Source of the DNA: Paenibacillus sp. FSL K6-0276
Lineage (GTDB): Bacteria; Bacillota; Bacilli; Paenibacillales; Paenibacillaceae
Assembly (NCBI RefSeq): GCF_037977235.1
Contig: NZ_CP150276.1
Span: 5,022,001 to 5,086,000, forward strand
Reading direction: 5' to 3'
Length of the DNA: 64,000 bases
Shown: one piece after another, positions 17,178-25,683 of the stretch
Layout of the letters: the number at the start of each line of letters is the position of its first letter
How positions within the stretch are numbered: the stretch's first letter is position 1
The notes under the pieces: model-generated
Seen by the model: the letters and a program-made list of their open reading frames with translations, nothing else
Told to the model about the DNA's origin: nothing
Database searches by the model: none
Translations under genes and position numbers: made by a program

Positions 17178-17196
17178 TATAATGAAAACGTAATCA
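17178..17196 (+). promoter_or_regulatory. Extended -10 promoter with cre site, copy B
   Basis: TGTTATAAT (TATAAT 17178-17183) is followed by ATGAAAACGTAATCA (17182-17196), a full match to WTGNAANCGNWNNCW. Relative to copy A two bases differ, both at N positions of the consensus. Confidence 0.55.
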
Positions 17197-17243
17197 AATG
17201 AATGCAAAATACATTGTTTCTTCGCCAAAGGAGGCTGGAGGAA

Positions 17244-17429
17244 ATGCTAGCAGGTCTTAAAGAACTTAAAAATTGGGTAACGGAAAATTGGAATCCAACG
17301 ATGAATTCAGGTAATGAGGATTATCAAAAAATGGAATATTCCGTGCAACGTCATTTGCACACTCCGCGATCCCCAAAACCACTTACCTATGAAGAAGAGG
17401 CTCGTATCAAGACAGTTAAATTCCATTAA
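17244..17429 (+). CDS. Conserved 61-aa protein of unknown function, copy B
   Basis: Same start context (AAAGGAGG, 9 bp) and identical 61-residue product as copy A at 5505-5690. The four nucleotide differences are all silent (Lys, Pro, Glu and Arg codons). The downstream region through the terminator is also conserved with few changes. Function is unknown. The consistent tail-to-tail pairing with the phosphotransferase suggests, but does not prove, a shared role. Confidence 0.8.
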   Translation: MLAGLKELKNWVTENWNPTMNSGNEDYQKMEYSVQRHLHTPRSPKPLTYEEEARIKTVKFH

Positions 17430-17543
17430 TCTCACCACATTTAGATACAGATTGACCTTATAATAGAATCTTGTCCTAAGGCCGCAGATCCGGAAGTCAT
17501 TCCAGTAGAGCGGTCTTTTATTATGCCTTGAGATTATGTAACG

Positions 17544-17580
17544 AAAAAAACCTTCCCCACCCTAAGGGTGATGAAGGCTA
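17544..17580 (-). terminator. Terminator after the intact phosphotransferase gene
   Basis: On the minus strand GCCTTCATCACCC pairs with GGGTGGGGAAGG, followed by seven T. It matches the hairpin at 5806-5841. Confidence 0.8.
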
Positions 17581-17593
17581 ATGGGTTATTTCT

Positions 17594-18568
17594 TCATTTT
17601 TCGATAAACCTAAGCGCACGCTCAGATTGATAATCAGCTAGTCCTTTTGCGAATTGTTGATCGGGGAATCCTCTATGCATTAGCTTTAAACCCGCTGAAG
17701 TTAATGATATATGGTGGTGAAATTGATAAAATAACAGCCTATCAGGATCAAGCGTATCGTTTTTAAGATACCGATAGAAATCCCCGAATCGCATCTCCAA
17801 AAAACTATGCTCATGCTCAATATCAAAGAACATTGCCCCTTCGATATCGATCAGAAATGGCTCCAGTTTATCATTAACCAAAACATGGTCAGGACCCAGT
17901 TCCCCGTGAATAAACCCATACTGCTTTCTAGGTTTAATTTTTGATTCAAGCTCATACAACTTATCGAGCAGTTTACTTTGATTAGACCCGATCTTCTCCA
18001 TATGTTGAGAGGCATAAGCTAGCTGAACTTTCGCATTTTCCATTTGTAATAAATGACATTGTGCTGCGCTGATCTCGTTAGAATTGGCTTTCCCAAAGAT
18101 ATGTCTTTCGTTGGTATGCATCGTAGTAATCATATCCCCCAAACGCTGAAATACTTTATCTTGGACACGTAAATCAGAATGATGAAAATAGGTTTCTGCC
18201 TTACGTCCATCTATATATTCAACTAGAGCATAATCAAAGGGGTAACGATCTCTTTCCTTATTCAGATCATAAAGTGCAGGGGTCTGAATTCCATGTTGTA
18301 TTAAATACTTGTTGTTTAATGCAAATAAGTCACTTCCATAGGACTGTTCATTTATATCTTCATTCGCTTTTTCTTCTTCAAAAAAATTCATGGAAAGATC
18401 CCACACATACAAAACACAGGAAAATCCATTACTACAATCGATCTTGTAGACCACCTTTTGTGCGCCACCATGCATTCGCGAAACACAAGCAACTAAATAA
18501 CTGGTTCCAAAAACCCGTCCAATATAATCCTGTAAGTCAGCCTCATCGAGATGACAAGTAACGTCCAT
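17594..18568 (-). CDS. APH-like phosphotransferase with atypical active-site motif
   Basis: An intact 324-aa protein with protein-kinase-like/aminoglycoside phosphotransferase fold. The catalytic loop reads 'GFIHGELGPDHVLV' (His221, Glu223, His228), where most APH enzymes have HxDxxxxN; the metal-binding motif is 'LIDIEG' (Asp241). Catalytic Asp is thus replaced by Glu and the Asn by His, as in a distinct APH subfamily. ATG 18568 is chosen over GTG 18577 because GGAG is 8 bp upstream. Substrate unknown; a small hydroxylated molecule or antibiotic is possible. Its duplicate at 5856-6605 is broken. Confidence 0.8.
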   Translation of the reverse strand: MDVTCHLDEADLQDYIGRVFGTSYLVACVSRMHGGAQKVVYKIDCSNGFSCVLYVWDLSMNFFEEEKANEDINEQSYGSDLFALNNKYLIQHGIQTPALYDLNKERDRYPFDYALVEYIDGRKAETYFHHSDLRVQDKVFQRLGDMITTMHTNERHIFGKANSNEISAAQCHLLQMENAKVQLAYASQHMEKIGSNQSKLLDKLYELESKIKPRKQYGFIHGELGPDHVLVNDKLEPFLIDIEGAMFFDIEHEHSFLEMRFGDFYRYLKNDTLDPDRLLFYQFHHHISLTSAGLKLMHRGFPDQQFAKGLADYQSERALRFIEK

Positions 18569-18693
18569 TAACAACACTCCATTTATTAAGTTTTGCCGGC
18601 TTCACAATAGTAAATAAAATCCAGCCAAAAGTATAGACTTTTTGTTTGTGATCAATTATGATGTTGAATAAGGTCTTGAAAAAAATAAGCATA

Positions 18694-18732
18694 CAAAAAG
18701 CCTTTGGATTTTATTCCAAAAGGCTTTTTTTG
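18694..18732. terminator. Bidirectional terminator
   Basis: AAAAAGCCTTTGG pairs with CCAAAAGGCTTTTTTT across a 7-base loop, with A and T runs on either side. It serves the bceB gene on the minus strand and can insulate in both directions. Confidence 0.85.
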
Positions 18733-18773
18733 ATGAACATTGTTGCGAACCGGGATAGTTTATATGGACCTGA

Positions 18774-20651
18774 TTAAGTCTCTTCCAATAGACTTCTCAA
18801 ATAGCGAGAACGAAGAAGCAGGAAGTAGATGGACCACGCTACTAAAAAGAAAATCAAAATAATCGATGCATAACTGCTTATGGAAACAGATATTAGTCTC
18901 TGTAGTGTTTGCAGTGCAAATACTGAATGAAGTGCTGCGAGCAAGATCGGGATAAAGAAAAGGATCGCCAACTGTACCGTGATAATCTTCTTCACCTCGC
19001 GGATAGTCATACCTATTTTCCGCAGGTTACGGTACTTCACTTTTTCCTCCTGAACATCCGTATAAAAGCGGAAGTAAATAAAGCTTCCAGCTGCTATAAA
19101 AAACACAATGCTGATAAACGACCCCACAAAGAGAATTAATTTGTAAGTTAATTGATCCGTCTGATACCAGTCCGGTGATGAACGATACTTAAACGCGTTC
19201 CCATCGGTTTTAATTTGGGCACGAATTTTTTCAGCTGCTGTCGATGCCTCCGTCCAATCCGGAACTGAATAACCATAATATACCCCTTTGTTTAATACAG
19301 AATCCTGTTTCTCGAAATCCGAATCATTCAATACATACAAATTTCCAAACAAACCCTCTGGAAATATGTTGTCTTGGACAACACCGATAAGCCGAAGTAT
19401 ATTGCTTCCCAAATGTACTTTTCCATTCTCCTGGATTGTTAAACGGGAATTAGCTTTGTTCGTCCAGATAGAAACTTCAATCGCTTCTCCAGATTTTAAC
19501 TGCAACGGTTCTCGGTTCAACAATTCAGCAAGGCGATTGTATCCTTGAGTGGATATTGCTGCAGTCTTCTGTCTTGAATCGCTATCGAACTCCAGAAACG
19601 GTACTGAGATTGTCCTATACGACAGCCCTTCTTCATCTAATTTTGAAGAAATGAGAGAAAGATTATTCTCACGCTGAACGTCTGAGGAATAGGAGGAATA
19701 ATTAAACGGTATCGGGTAGCTGTTCGCATATTCCTCGTCTACCGTCTGATAAACGGCAAAAGAAGCTGCCATTGTCGTGAATGATACCGTGCAGGTAATC
19801 GTGACAACAAACAATAATCGAGCGTTATCTTTCATACGATAAACCAAGTCTGAAATCCAAAGCAAGTTCGTTTTTCTAAAAAATAATGTTGGAAGGGATG
19901 TCAATCGCATTAAGGTAAATACACTAAGCTGCGAATAAAACAGGTAGGTTCCTGCTGAAACCAGTGTGCCGATTACGCCCAAGTGAAAAGGGAACGCCAT
20001 TTGTAATACTACAATTATATAACCTGCCGCAATCAATATTAATCCTGCTATTGAGAGCCGTATTGATGCTTTAGGTGGTTCTTTCGGTTTTCGATTCCCT
20101 TTCAGGAGTTCAATGATCTCCTTGGATCTCACTGCAAACGGAGCGAGCTTAGAGATCAAGACGAATATGATTAGAAAGCAGGTAATTGTCACAAGAATTG
20201 CTTTCACTGGCATGTAAAATTCGAGTTCTGGAACTTCCAGAATCACCGAAGCAAACATTAAAAAATATTTCGATAAAAAAAGTCCCGTGGCGATTCCCGT
20301 CACCATTGCTGCAAGTCCAATGATGATATTCTCCAATGAAATCAGTCGATTCAATTGCTTACGTGTAACACCTAATATCGTCAGCAAACCAAATTCTGCT
20401 AATCGCATCTTCAAAAAAGTTCCCACTGAGTAAAGGATAAACAGCAAAGAAAATATGGATATCGCAACTTCTCCTGCAGACAGAACAAGATGAACGGTTC
20501 CAGATGTGAAACTCTCTCCGATCATAGGATGAAACAGGTTCACAGCAAATAGGAAAAAGACCAATATGGAAAAGGTGCTGCTGAGAAAATAAGCTAAGTA
20601 TGCTTTATAATTTCTTTGCACGTTTTTAATTGCGAATTGTCGAAACTTCAC
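18774..20651 (-). CDS. bceB: BceB-type ABC transporter permease (peptide antibiotic detoxification)
   Basis: A 625-aa permease with the BceB layout: a first membrane helix, a three-helix block with 'GLLTILGVTRKQLNRLI', three more helices, a large extracellular domain of about 210 residues (around 315-525) and three C-terminal helices. GTG 20651 is chosen because GGGAGG lies before it and residue order then starts 'KFRQFAIKNVQRN', the usual opening; it overlaps bceA by 26 bp. With BceA it would sense and remove peptide antibiotics such as bacitracin and signal to the adjacent kinase. Confidence 0.88.
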   Translation of the reverse strand: MKFRQFAIKNVQRNYKAYLAYFLSSTFSILVFFLFAVNLFHPMIGESFTSGTVHLVLSAGEVAISIFSLLFILYSVGTFLKMRLAEFGLLTILGVTRKQLNRLISLENIIIGLAAMVTGIATGLFLSKYFLMFASVILEVPELEFYMPVKAILVTITCFLIIFVLISKLAPFAVRSKEIIELLKGNRKPKEPPKASIRLSIAGLILIAAGYIIVVLQMAFPFHLGVIGTLVSAGTYLFYSQLSVFTLMRLTSLPTLFFRKTNLLWISDLVYRMKDNARLLFVVTITCTVSFTTMAASFAVYQTVDEEYANSYPIPFNYSSYSSDVQRENNLSLISSKLDEEGLSYRTISVPFLEFDSDSRQKTAAISTQGYNRLAELLNREPLQLKSGEAIEVSIWTNKANSRLTIQENGKVHLGSNILRLIGVVQDNIFPEGLFGNLYVLNDSDFEKQDSVLNKGVYYGYSVPDWTEASTAAEKIRAQIKTDGNAFKYRSSPDWYQTDQLTYKLILFVGSFISIVFFIAAGSFIYFRFYTDVQEEKVKYRNLRKIGMTIREVKKIITVQLAILFFIPILLAALHSVFALQTLQRLISVSISSYASIILIFFLVAWSIYFLLLRSRYLRSLLEET

Positions 20652-21396
20652 GAGAGTCGCCTCCCATAAAGGACAACACATCCATAATGTTGCCATAGAA
20701 GTCGTTCTGATGTTCCCCACGATAAATCTCGTTATATACAGAACCATCTCGAATGAAAATAATTCGGTCGCAATAACTTGCAGCTGTTGGGTCGTGGGTA
20801 ACCATTAACATCGTTGCTCCAATTTCACGATTAATATTGCGAAACAACTCCATTACATCACGAGATGATTTGGTGTCCAAGTTTCCAGTTGGTTCATCCG
20901 CAAGTAGTAGTGCCGGTTCATGAATTATGGCTCTTGCAATGGCAGCACGTTGGGCTTGTCCTCCAGATATTTCATAAGTACGCTTGTCGAGAATGTCAGT
21001 AATACCTAGAATAGGAGCAATGGAGTTTAACCGTTCATTCATTTTCCTTACAGCTACTCCGTCCAGAGCTAATGGTAGGAAAATATTTTCCCGTACTGTC
21101 AACGTATGCAATAAATTGAAGTCCTGAAACACAAATCCTAGTTCGCGGCGTCGAAACACAGCCAATTGCTCCGATGGCAGTTGATGTGGTTCTTTTCCAT
21201 TGATGACAACCTCTCCAGTGGTCGGATGGTCAATTGTCGAGATGACATTCAACAGCGTTGTCTTTCCACTCCCCGATGGACCCATAACCCCAACAAATTG
21301 ACCTTTCGGTACGATAAAATTGACATGTCTCAATGCCTGATAAGAAACTTTCCCATCATATATTTTTGAAACCTTACTGATTTCCAGCATATTCAT
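20626..21396 (-). CDS. bceA: BceA-type ABC transporter ATPase
   Basis: A 256-aa ATPase with Walker A 'GPSGSGKTT' (39-47), the Q-loop 'FVFQDFNLL', the signature 'SGGQAQRAAIARA' and Walker B 'LLADEPTGNLD'. These are typical of the MacB/BceA group. AAAGGAG precedes the ATG. It lies 93 bp after the kinase gene and overlaps bceB. Confidence 0.92.
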   Translation of the reverse strand: MNMLEISKVSKIYDGKVSYQALRHVNFIVPKGQFVGVMGPSGSGKTTLLNVISTIDHPTTGEVVINGKEPHQLPSEQLAVFRRRELGFVFQDFNLLHTLTVRENIFLPLALDGVAVRKMNERLNSIAPILGITDILDKRTYEISGGQAQRAAIARAIIHEPALLLADEPTGNLDTKSSRDVMELFRNINREIGATMLMVTHDPTAASYCDRIIFIRDGSVYNEIYRGEHQNDFYGNIMDVLSFMGGDSREVSTIRN

Positions 21397-21399
21397 GTA

Positions 21400-21489
21400 T
21401 GATTTCGCTCCTTTCTTTCCTTACTCTTAGGTTATAAGAAAGGAAGGGATGTCGCTATCGTTCTAAATAACATCAACATTACATATCTG
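21400..21489 (-). promoter_or_regulatory. Candidate BceR-controlled promoter of bceAB
   Basis: Between the kinase stop and bceA the minus strand carries GTGACAGATATGTAATG, a partial inverted repeat (ACA/TGT arms), then TATAACC as a possible -10 about 50 bp downstream. BceAB operons normally have their own induced promoter here. The operator assignment is by position only. Confidence 0.3.
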
Positions 21490-22503
21490 TCACCTTGTTA
21501 ACTCAGAATGAGAGGGTAATGAAAAACGAATCTGGACCTCCGTTCCCACTCCTAAAGCTGATTGGATCGAAACTCTGTGGCCCAATTCATCACAAATTTT
21601 TCGAACGAGATATAAACCGATGCCCGTGGATTCACCAAATTCGCGTCCGTTGGCACCAGTAAAATACAGGTCAAATACTCTAGGAAGGTCTTGAGGGGAG
21701 ATGCCCACACCTTCATCTTTCACGGTCAACGTAATATACTCTCCCTGTCGATCTGCAAATATCTTTATGTGTCGGTTGCCACCATCCGAATAACGGATAG
21801 CATTGGTAAGCAACTGCGTCAGTACAAACTTCAACCATTTGCGATCCGATAGTACGGTGGCATCCCCATGTACATCGGCTGAGGGGAATAAATGATGGTG
21901 AATAAAGTGGCTCTTTAAGTCGTTAATGACTTCATACACCAATGGCTCTATTGATACGGTTTGAATATAGAAATCCTGTCGGAAAGAGGACATTCTTGAC
22001 AGTGTCAGAATCATATTCAACTGGTATTCCATACGGACGATTTCAACTTGCATTTCCTCCGACCCATCCGAGTCCTCACGATCCTGAACAATCAGGTGCA
22101 AAGCGGAAAGCGGTGTTTTCAGCAAATGGACAAAACGGTTCATAAAATCAATCTGCTCCTGTTTTTCCTGTATGGATCTTTCTTTTTCGCTCTGCATTAA
22201 CTGATATTGCCTTGCAAGTCCTTCCTTGAAAGTATGAAGCAACGGTGAAGTAACGTCCATTTGCAAGAAAGTCTTTGCATCTTTCAAATCGGGAATATTG
22301 CTTAGCCATTTATAGCCGCTGCGTCCAACCACATAACGAAATGTAAGATAGATGATCAGCATAAATAGACTCACTAAAAAGAGATACACTATATTGCCTT
22401 CAACAACATTTACATCCAACCAGTGAAAAGTCGAATATAAAAATATAAACTGCATGATATGAAGTACGATATAGGGAATATTCTCCTTAACAAATAATTT
22501 CAT
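21490..22503 (-). CDS. bceS: BceS-type intramembrane-sensing histidine kinase
   Basis: A 337-aa kinase with two membrane helices near the N-terminus separated by only a few residues, so no real extracellular sensor; the phospho-acceptor His is in 'FVHLLKTPLSAL' and the ATP site in 'VKDEGVGISPQDLPRVFDLYF' and 'GESTGIGLYLV'. Such kinases are triggered by BceAB itself. ATG 22503 follows GAGGTGG and overlaps the bceR stop (ATGA). Confidence 0.9.
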   Translation of the reverse strand: MKLFVKENIPYIVLHIMQFIFLYSTFHWLDVNVVEGNIVYLFLVSLFMLIIYLTFRYVVGRSGYKWLSNIPDLKDAKTFLQMDVTSPLLHTFKEGLARQYQLMQSEKERSIQEKQEQIDFMNRFVHLLKTPLSALHLIVQDREDSDGSEEMQVEIVRMEYQLNMILTLSRMSSFRQDFYIQTVSIEPLVYEVINDLKSHFIHHHLFPSADVHGDATVLSDRKWLKFVLTQLLTNAIRYSDGGNRHIKIFADRQGEYITLTVKDEGVGISPQDLPRVFDLYFTGANGREFGESTGIGLYLVRKICDELGHRVSIQSALGVGTEVQIRFSLPSHSELTR

Positions 22504-23213
22504 TCTTTGTCCACCTCGTTCCAAGATACGTTCAGACGGTAGCCTAAGCCCTTGACGGTCTCGATGGCATTATCTATCCCGAGTTCTTCGAACTTCTTGC
22601 GTAACCGAGCTACATTGACATTCAACGTATTCTCGTTGATGAATTCTTTTTCGTCCCACATCCGTTCAAATATTTTCTCCCGCTTTACCGTACGTGGATA
22701 TTTGTTAATGAGCAGGTCGAGTAGATCAGCTTCTTTTTTCATAAGCGATAATCTCTGCTGTCCGTAATGTAGTTCTGGACGTTCTGGAAAAAATGTCACT
22801 CCATAAAAACGAACTTCTCGTTCTGTATCCGTAGCTCCGATTGATAATTCCCCATACGAACGGCGGATTTGACTTTTCACTTTGGCAACGATGACATCAT
22901 AGTAAAAAGGTTTGGTTACAAAGTCATCTCCGCCATACTCAATTGCCATCACCTGATCCAATTCTCCTGTTCGAGCAGAAATAAAAATAATTGGACAAGA
23001 TGAAATTTTCCGTATTTGTTTGCACCAATAATATCCGTCAAATTTAGGTAGGTTCACATCCAGCAACACAAGATGAGGCATGATTTGTTCAAAGGCTTGA
23101 TCTATGGCATCAAACTGATGTGTCACAATGGGTTCATATCCGTATTTATCCAAATGATTGGATAAAAGCTCGGCGATTCGCTGGTCATCTTCTACAATGA
23201 GAATCCGGTACAT
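22500..23213 (-). CDS. bceR: BceR-type OmpR-family response regulator
   Basis: A 237-aa regulator with receiver domain (Asp52 in 'LVLLDVNLPKFDG') and a C-terminal winged helix ('RTVKREKIFERMWDEKEFINENTLNVN' in part: 'EFINENTLNVNVARLRKK'). That recognition-helix pattern is characteristic of BceR. It is translationally coupled to bceS. It should activate bceAB. Confidence 0.92.
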   Translation of the reverse strand: MYRILIVEDDQRIAELLSNHLDKYGYEPIVTHQFDAIDQAFEQIMPHLVLLDVNLPKFDGYYWCKQIRKISSCPIIFISARTGELDQVMAIEYGGDDFVTKPFYYDVIVAKVKSQIRRSYGELSIGATDTEREVRFYGVTFFPERPELHYGQQRLSLMKKEADLLDLLINKYPRTVKREKIFERMWDEKEFINENTLNVNVARLRKKFEELGIDNAIETVKGLGYRLNVSWNEVDKE

Positions 23214-23433
23214 ACATCCTCCCTCTACATACTTGGGTCATTTTTTTAATCCATACAAATTTCAGGTTTTGAACTTCCAGTATAGATGAAAAGGAGAAGT
23301 TTTTGTGAAAATTCGGAAAACATACAATGTAAGACATGAGCAATAAATATTTGTATAAGATAGATTATGTTTGTTTCAAGTACATACAGACTACTAATGT
23401 AACTGATAGTTAATTCGGTTAACCAAACGGTCA

Positions 23434-23463
23434 TTGAGGATATTTCATACTAAAAGTTATAAT
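23434..23463 (+). promoter_or_regulatory. Sigma-A promoter of the XRE/TPR gene
   Basis: TTGAGG (23434-23439) and TATAAT (23458-23463) are 18 bp apart, about 40 bp before the gene. Confidence 0.5.
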
Positions 23464-23505
23464 TCATTTGACTAGTCGAAATGATACAAATTGGAGGTTA
23501 TCCAA

Positions 23506-24540
23506 ATGAATGTTGAGATAGGGAAAAAAATAAAAACACTACGTTTACAAAAAGGAATGACTCAGGAAGAACTTGCAGCAAAACTGAATATGTCATCCCA
23601 AGCAATATCCAAATGGGAAAATAATGTAACCATGCCTGATATTCAAATTCTTCCTGATTTATCGGTGATTTTTGGTGTTACAATTGATGAATTATTTGCA
23701 TTAACCGATGATACACATTTAGAACGAATTGGAAATATGATTAGTACTGAACATTTTATATCCGAAGACGATTTTAACTATGCTGAACAATTTTTAAAAG
23801 AAAAACTAAATGATGATCAAAAAAAATCCCAATGTCTCACCTTGCTAGCTCAGTTACACATTCATCGTTCAGATGAGCACCGTGAATTGGCTTCCCATTA
23901 TGCCAAGGATGCACTGCTACTAGCTCCGGACAGCAAAAGTAATCATAATGCTTTGCGGGATGCAGAGAATGGAATCATTTTTGACTGGAACTTTTCAAAT
24001 CACCATAAACTCATTGAGTATTATAAGAATTTCGTGCCTAATCACCCGGATTACTGGCAGGCTTATGTATGGCTTATGAACTACTTAATCGCAGACGGCA
24101 GATGTATTGAAGCAAAAGAAATTCTGGAACAATTGAACCAACTCCATCCTGGTCATTTATATCAAAAATATGGAGGGCTGATATGCAAGGAAGAAGGCAA
24201 CATTTCTCAAGCGCTGGCTCTCTGGGAGCAAATGACTGATTTGTATCCTGATGATTGGCTTGCGTGGTCCTCCAGAGGAGACTGTATGGCTAAACTTTGC
24301 AGGTACGACGAAGCCATAGAATACTATTCCAAAGGTTACGAACTACAGCCAAGTCCAAAATATACAGATGCATTTGAAGCCATTTCTCATATATATATAA
24401 TAAAAGGGGAATATGATAAGTCTATTGAAAAGCTTCAAGAAATAATTGCGCTATTGGAAAGGGACTGGAAAATCGCAGAGGGTAAGACCGTTGATTTCTA
24501 TAAAGGAGAAATAGAAAATTTAAAGATAATGCTGACATAA
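23506..24540 (+). CDS. XRE-family regulator with TPR-like C-terminal domain
   Basis: A 344-aa protein: Cro/C1-type HTH at residues 5-60 ('MTQEELAAKLNMSSQAISKWENNVTMPD') and a helical TPR-like remainder with 'YDEAIEYYSKGYELQPS' and 'GEYDKSIEKLQEII'. ATG 23506 is chosen for GGAGG 8 bp upstream. This HTH plus TPR arrangement is common in Bacilli regulators that respond to peptides or cell state. It is divergent from bceRS and could affect it, but nothing shows this directly. Confidence 0.85.
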   Translation: MNVEIGKKIKTLRLQKGMTQEELAAKLNMSSQAISKWENNVTMPDIQILPDLSVIFGVTIDELFALTDDTHLERIGNMISTEHFISEDDFNYAEQFLKEKLNDDQKKSQCLTLLAQLHIHRSDEHRELASHYAKDALLLAPDSKSNHNALRDAENGIIFDWNFSNHHKLIEYYKNFVPNHPDYWQAYVWLMNYLIADGRCIEAKEILEQLNQLHPGHLYQKYGGLICKEEGNISQALALWEQMTDLYPDDWLAWSSRGDCMAKLCRYDEAIEYYSKGYELQPSPKYTDAFEAISHIYIIKGEYDKSIEKLQEIIALLERDWKIAEGKTVDFYKGEIENLKIMLT

Positions 24541-24663
24541 TATTCTAAAATACACCAAATAATTTTTCTGCTCTAAACACACAATAGAAACAATAAATAA
24601 AATGACTTACACCCTTTGGTAGAAGCCATTTTATTTGCCGGAGAAGATAGCATGAACGACTGA

Positions 24664-24700
24664 CCCCTTCCGTCTAAACAGCGGAAGGGGCTTTTGCTTT
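24664..24700 (+). terminator. Terminator of the XRE/TPR gene
   Basis: CCCCTTCCG pairs with CGGAAGGGG across an 8-base loop, followed by CTTTTGCTTT. Confidence 0.85.
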
Positions 24701-24863
24701 CCGCGTACAAAATCCCCCTCCAGATCTCAATCATTCCATGACCTCAAAATGCTTGCAGGATCCCTTTTACGCCAACGGTGCCTATCCCAAACCCATGTGT
24801 AGCAAAGTTATTCAATTATTATAGCAATTATTTCAACTCAGATTTGAATACTTGCTTCGAAGT

Positions 24864-24929
24864 AATAACTTAACAAGTTATTGTTACCAAGAACTTACTA
24901 CCAATATAATAAAGACATGAAGCGCTTCA
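24864..24929 (+). promoter_or_regulatory. Promoter of second XRE gene with two palindromic operators
   Basis: TTGTTA (24881-24886) and TATAAT (24905-24910) are 18 bp apart. AATAACTT-AAC-AAGTTATT (24864-24882), a perfect inverted repeat, overlaps the -35, and the palindrome TGAAGCGCTTCA (24918-24929) lies at the expected start of transcription. The first is well placed for XRE autoregulation; the second resembles a shortened cre site. Confidence 0.55.
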
Positions 24930-24954
24930 AATCATAACATGAAAGGTGGAGCAT

Positions 24955-25488
24955 ATGACTATTGATGCGATTAAAGTTGGTAAACAAATATCTTACCTCA
25001 GGAAAGTTAAAAATCTTACACAAAGCGAGTTAGGCGAGAGATTAAATATATCGTTTCAGGCTGTATCAAAATGGGAGCGAGGCGAAACATTGCCTGACAC
25101 AGCGATATTAATTGACCTTGCTAACGTGTTAGGAACAACGGTTGATACCATTTTAACTGGTGGTGAAAAAGTCATGGAATATAAAGGTAAAATAACGGTG
25201 GAAGAAATGAGAGAAGGAATTAACAGTCTTGAGAAAGTTGGCCAACTACTAGGCAGAGATAACATCATCTATCGATACGCAATTGACGGAATAAATGAAA
25301 AAATGAATATGGATGTCGAAGAGGCTTTCGTAGACGACTATAAGCGTGAAAGCTTAATTTGTGAAGCTATCATTCAAAATATGATGTCTGGAAAATATAT
25401 TGATATTACAGATATAAAAAACAATCTCAAGTATGACCATTTTAAAAAGATAGTTTGTGATTATGCAGCAAAGTATGGATTAGTGTAA
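24955..25488 (+). CDS. XRE-family transcriptional regulator (177 aa)
   Basis: Cro/C1-type HTH at residues 8-62 ('NLTQSELGERLNISFQAVSKWERGETLPD'), followed by a roughly 100-residue domain with no recognised motif ('VEEMREGINSLEKVGQLLGRD'). ATG 24955 follows AAAGGTGGA. Probably binds its own promoter palindromes. No partner gene is adjacent. Regulator class is certain, role is not. Confidence 0.85.
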   Translation: MTIDAIKVGKQISYLRKVKNLTQSELGERLNISFQAVSKWERGETLPDTAILIDLANVLGTTVDTILTGGEKVMEYKGKITVEEMREGINSLEKVGQLLGRDNIIYRYAIDGINEKMNMDVEEAFVDDYKRESLICEAIIQNMMSGKYIDITDIKNNLKYDHFKKIVCDYAAKYGLV

Positions 25489-25530
25489 AAATTGGTAGTA
25501 ATATGCTTTGAAAAACTGTGAGTATATACG

Positions 25531-25557
25531 GGACCTAGTGATTGCTAGGTCCTTTAT
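25531..25557 (+). terminator. Terminator of second XRE gene
   Basis: GGACCTAG and CTAGGTCC pair across a 6-base loop, followed by TTTATGTT. Confidence 0.75.
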
Positions 25558-25607
25558 GTTGAGCCACGAAGGCGGTGGACTGCTTAGCACCTAACTAACG
25601 TAAATTT

Positions 25608-25680
25608 TTTCGCCCTACTTATGATATGGTTCTCCGTATCACAAATAGGGCGAAACTAAAGGACACCTAATTGGGTGCCC
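25608..25680. repeat. Dispersed palindromic repeat, copy 1, with adjacent hairpin
   Basis: Outer arms TTTCGCCC and GGGCGAAA (25608-25655) enclose inner arms TGATATGG and CCGTATCA around TTCT, so the whole 48 bp folds into one long hairpin. A second short hairpin (GGACACC / GGGTGCC, 25661-25680) follows. Related copies are at 50970, 53726 and 57711. Confidence 0.75.
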
Positions 25681-25683
25681 TAA

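Larger units (their letters stand above)
24541..24954. other. Intergenic region holding a terminator and the next gene's operators
   Basis: No gene is visible. It contains the terminator at 24664-24700 and the promoter and palindromes at 24864-24929. The DNA between is unremarkable. Confidence 0.6.
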
